Made by a program: the position numbers and the translations under genes. From positions 1-6,662 of the forward strand of contig CAKTBJ010000062.1 in NCBI GenBank assembly GCA_934533075.1: a stretch of 6,662 nt of DNA, in the 5' to 3' direction. The DNA comes from an uncultured Paracoccus sp. (GTDB lineage: Bacteria > Pseudomonadota > Alphaproteobacteria > Rhodobacterales > Rhodobacteraceae). A model generated the notes under the pieces. It was given only the letters and a program-made list of their open reading frames with translations. It had not been told where the DNA came from and searched no databases. Of the stretch, positions 6,497 through 6,662 are shown piece by piece; within the stretch, counting starts at the first letter, position 1; the number at the start of each line of letters is the position of its first letter.

Positions 6497-6525
6497 TGAA
6501 TAGGCCAGGCCCGGAGGGGACTCAA
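6497..6525 (-). promoter_or_regulatory. Candidate promoter of the LacI-family gene
   Basis: On the minus strand TTGAGT (6525-6520) and TATTCA (6502-6497) are separated by 17 bases. The boxes match consensus at four and three of six positions. The predicted transcription start is roughly 45 bases before the ATG at 6445. This is a motif match by eye only. Confidence 0.35.
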
Positions 6526-6526
6526 G

Positions 6527-6545
6527 GACAAGCGGCACCCTTGTC
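6527..6545. repeat. Inverted repeat GACAAG-N7-CTTGTC in the divergent intergenic region
   Basis: Two perfect 6-base arms, GACAAG at 6527-6532 and CTTGTC at 6540-6545, enclose seven bases. It sits just upstream of the candidate lacI -35 box and between two divergent genes, where a regulator controlling either gene could bind. It is unlike the TTACGTAA sites, so a different protein would be involved. A short repeat of this kind can occur by chance. Confidence 0.35.
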
Positions 6546-6587
6546 GCCGGGCGCCGGACAGGCGAGACTGCGCCCGACCCCGCATCC

Positions 6588-6594
6588 AAGGAGG
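6588..6594 (+). promoter_or_regulatory. Ribosome binding site that fixes the GTG start at 6604
   Basis: AAGGAGG is a full-consensus Shine-Dalgarno sequence nine bases before the GTG at 6604. It is the main reason for calling a gene start in the last 59 bases. Confidence 0.7.
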
Positions 6595-6603
6595 AGCCTG
6601 CCC

Positions 6604-6662
6604 GTGTCGATTCACAGTGAGATCGTTGACGATCTTGTCGCCAATGGCGTCGGTTTCGTGAC
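6604..6662 (+). CDS. N-terminus of a probable TPP-dependent decarboxylase alpha subunit (sulfopyruvate/phosphonopyruvate decarboxylase-like), partial
   Basis: Only 19 full codons are inside the window (GTG start, then SIHSEIVDDLVANGVGFV) and the frame runs off the right edge. The pattern of a short helix with IVxDLxxNGV followed by a beta strand FV resembles the start of ComD-type sulfopyruvate decarboxylase alpha subunits and related phosphonopyruvate decarboxylases, which bind the pyrimidine end of thiamine pyrophosphate and usually pair with a separate beta subunit. This rests on a very short stretch recalled from memory and may be wrong. The gene start itself is well supported by the consensus ribosome binding site. 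It is divergent from the LacI gene, with 158 bases between the two starts. Confidence 0.5.
   Translation, partial: MSIHSEIVDDLVANGVGFV

Noticed and set aside
6446..6589. A 48-residue N-terminal extension of the LacI-family protein
   Set aside because: LacI proteins start just before the helix-turn-helix, as with the ATG at 6445, which has a good ribosome binding site. The extension would cover the candidate promoter and inverted repeat.

Overview
The window is very GC-rich, densely coding DNA with short intergenic gaps. Its gene types (GntR/FCD and LacI regulators, GMC and SDR dehydrogenases, a cyclase-family hydrolase, an APH-type kinase) suggest accessory catabolic DNA from an alphaproteobacterium, possibly Rhodobacterales (Paracoccus-like). 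This assignment is an inference from composition and gene content. No tRNA, rRNA, CRISPR array, IS element or phage gene was seen.

Left block (1-1863, plus strand): a possible 14-codon tail of an upstream gene is followed by an APH-fold small-molecule kinase related to hydroxylysine kinases. Six bases later comes a GntR-family (FCD) regulator. The two look like one operon, probably continuing an amino-compound catabolic cluster that lies off the left edge. A GC-rich hairpin separates this block from the next, convergent one.

Middle block (1939-6445, minus strand): read in transcription order it encodes a LacI-family regulator, a GMC-family FAD alcohol dehydrogenase, an SDR dehydrogenase and a cyclase-family metal-dependent hydrolase. 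The most informative signal is a 16-bp sequence, CGTTACGTAATCGGTT, present identically but in opposite orientation just upstream of the SDR-cyclase pair (3546-3561) and upstream of the GMC gene (5364-5379). At the SDR site it is part of a 20-bp near-palindrome, AACC-nn-TTACGTAA-nn-GGTT, with the central CpG typical of LacI-family operators. The simplest reading is a small LacI-controlled regulon. In it an alcohol or polyol would be oxidised by the GMC and SDR enzymes, and a lactone, amide or similar product opened by the cyclase-family hydrolase. The substrate cannot be read from the sequence.

Right edge (6446-6662): a divergent intergenic region holds a candidate lacI promoter and an unrelated inverted repeat (GACAAG-N7-CTTGTC). 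A new plus-strand gene then starts with a strong ribosome binding site and a GTG. Its first 19 residues resemble the alpha subunit of sulfopyruvate/phosphonopyruvate-type TPP-dependent decarboxylases, but it is cut off by the window.
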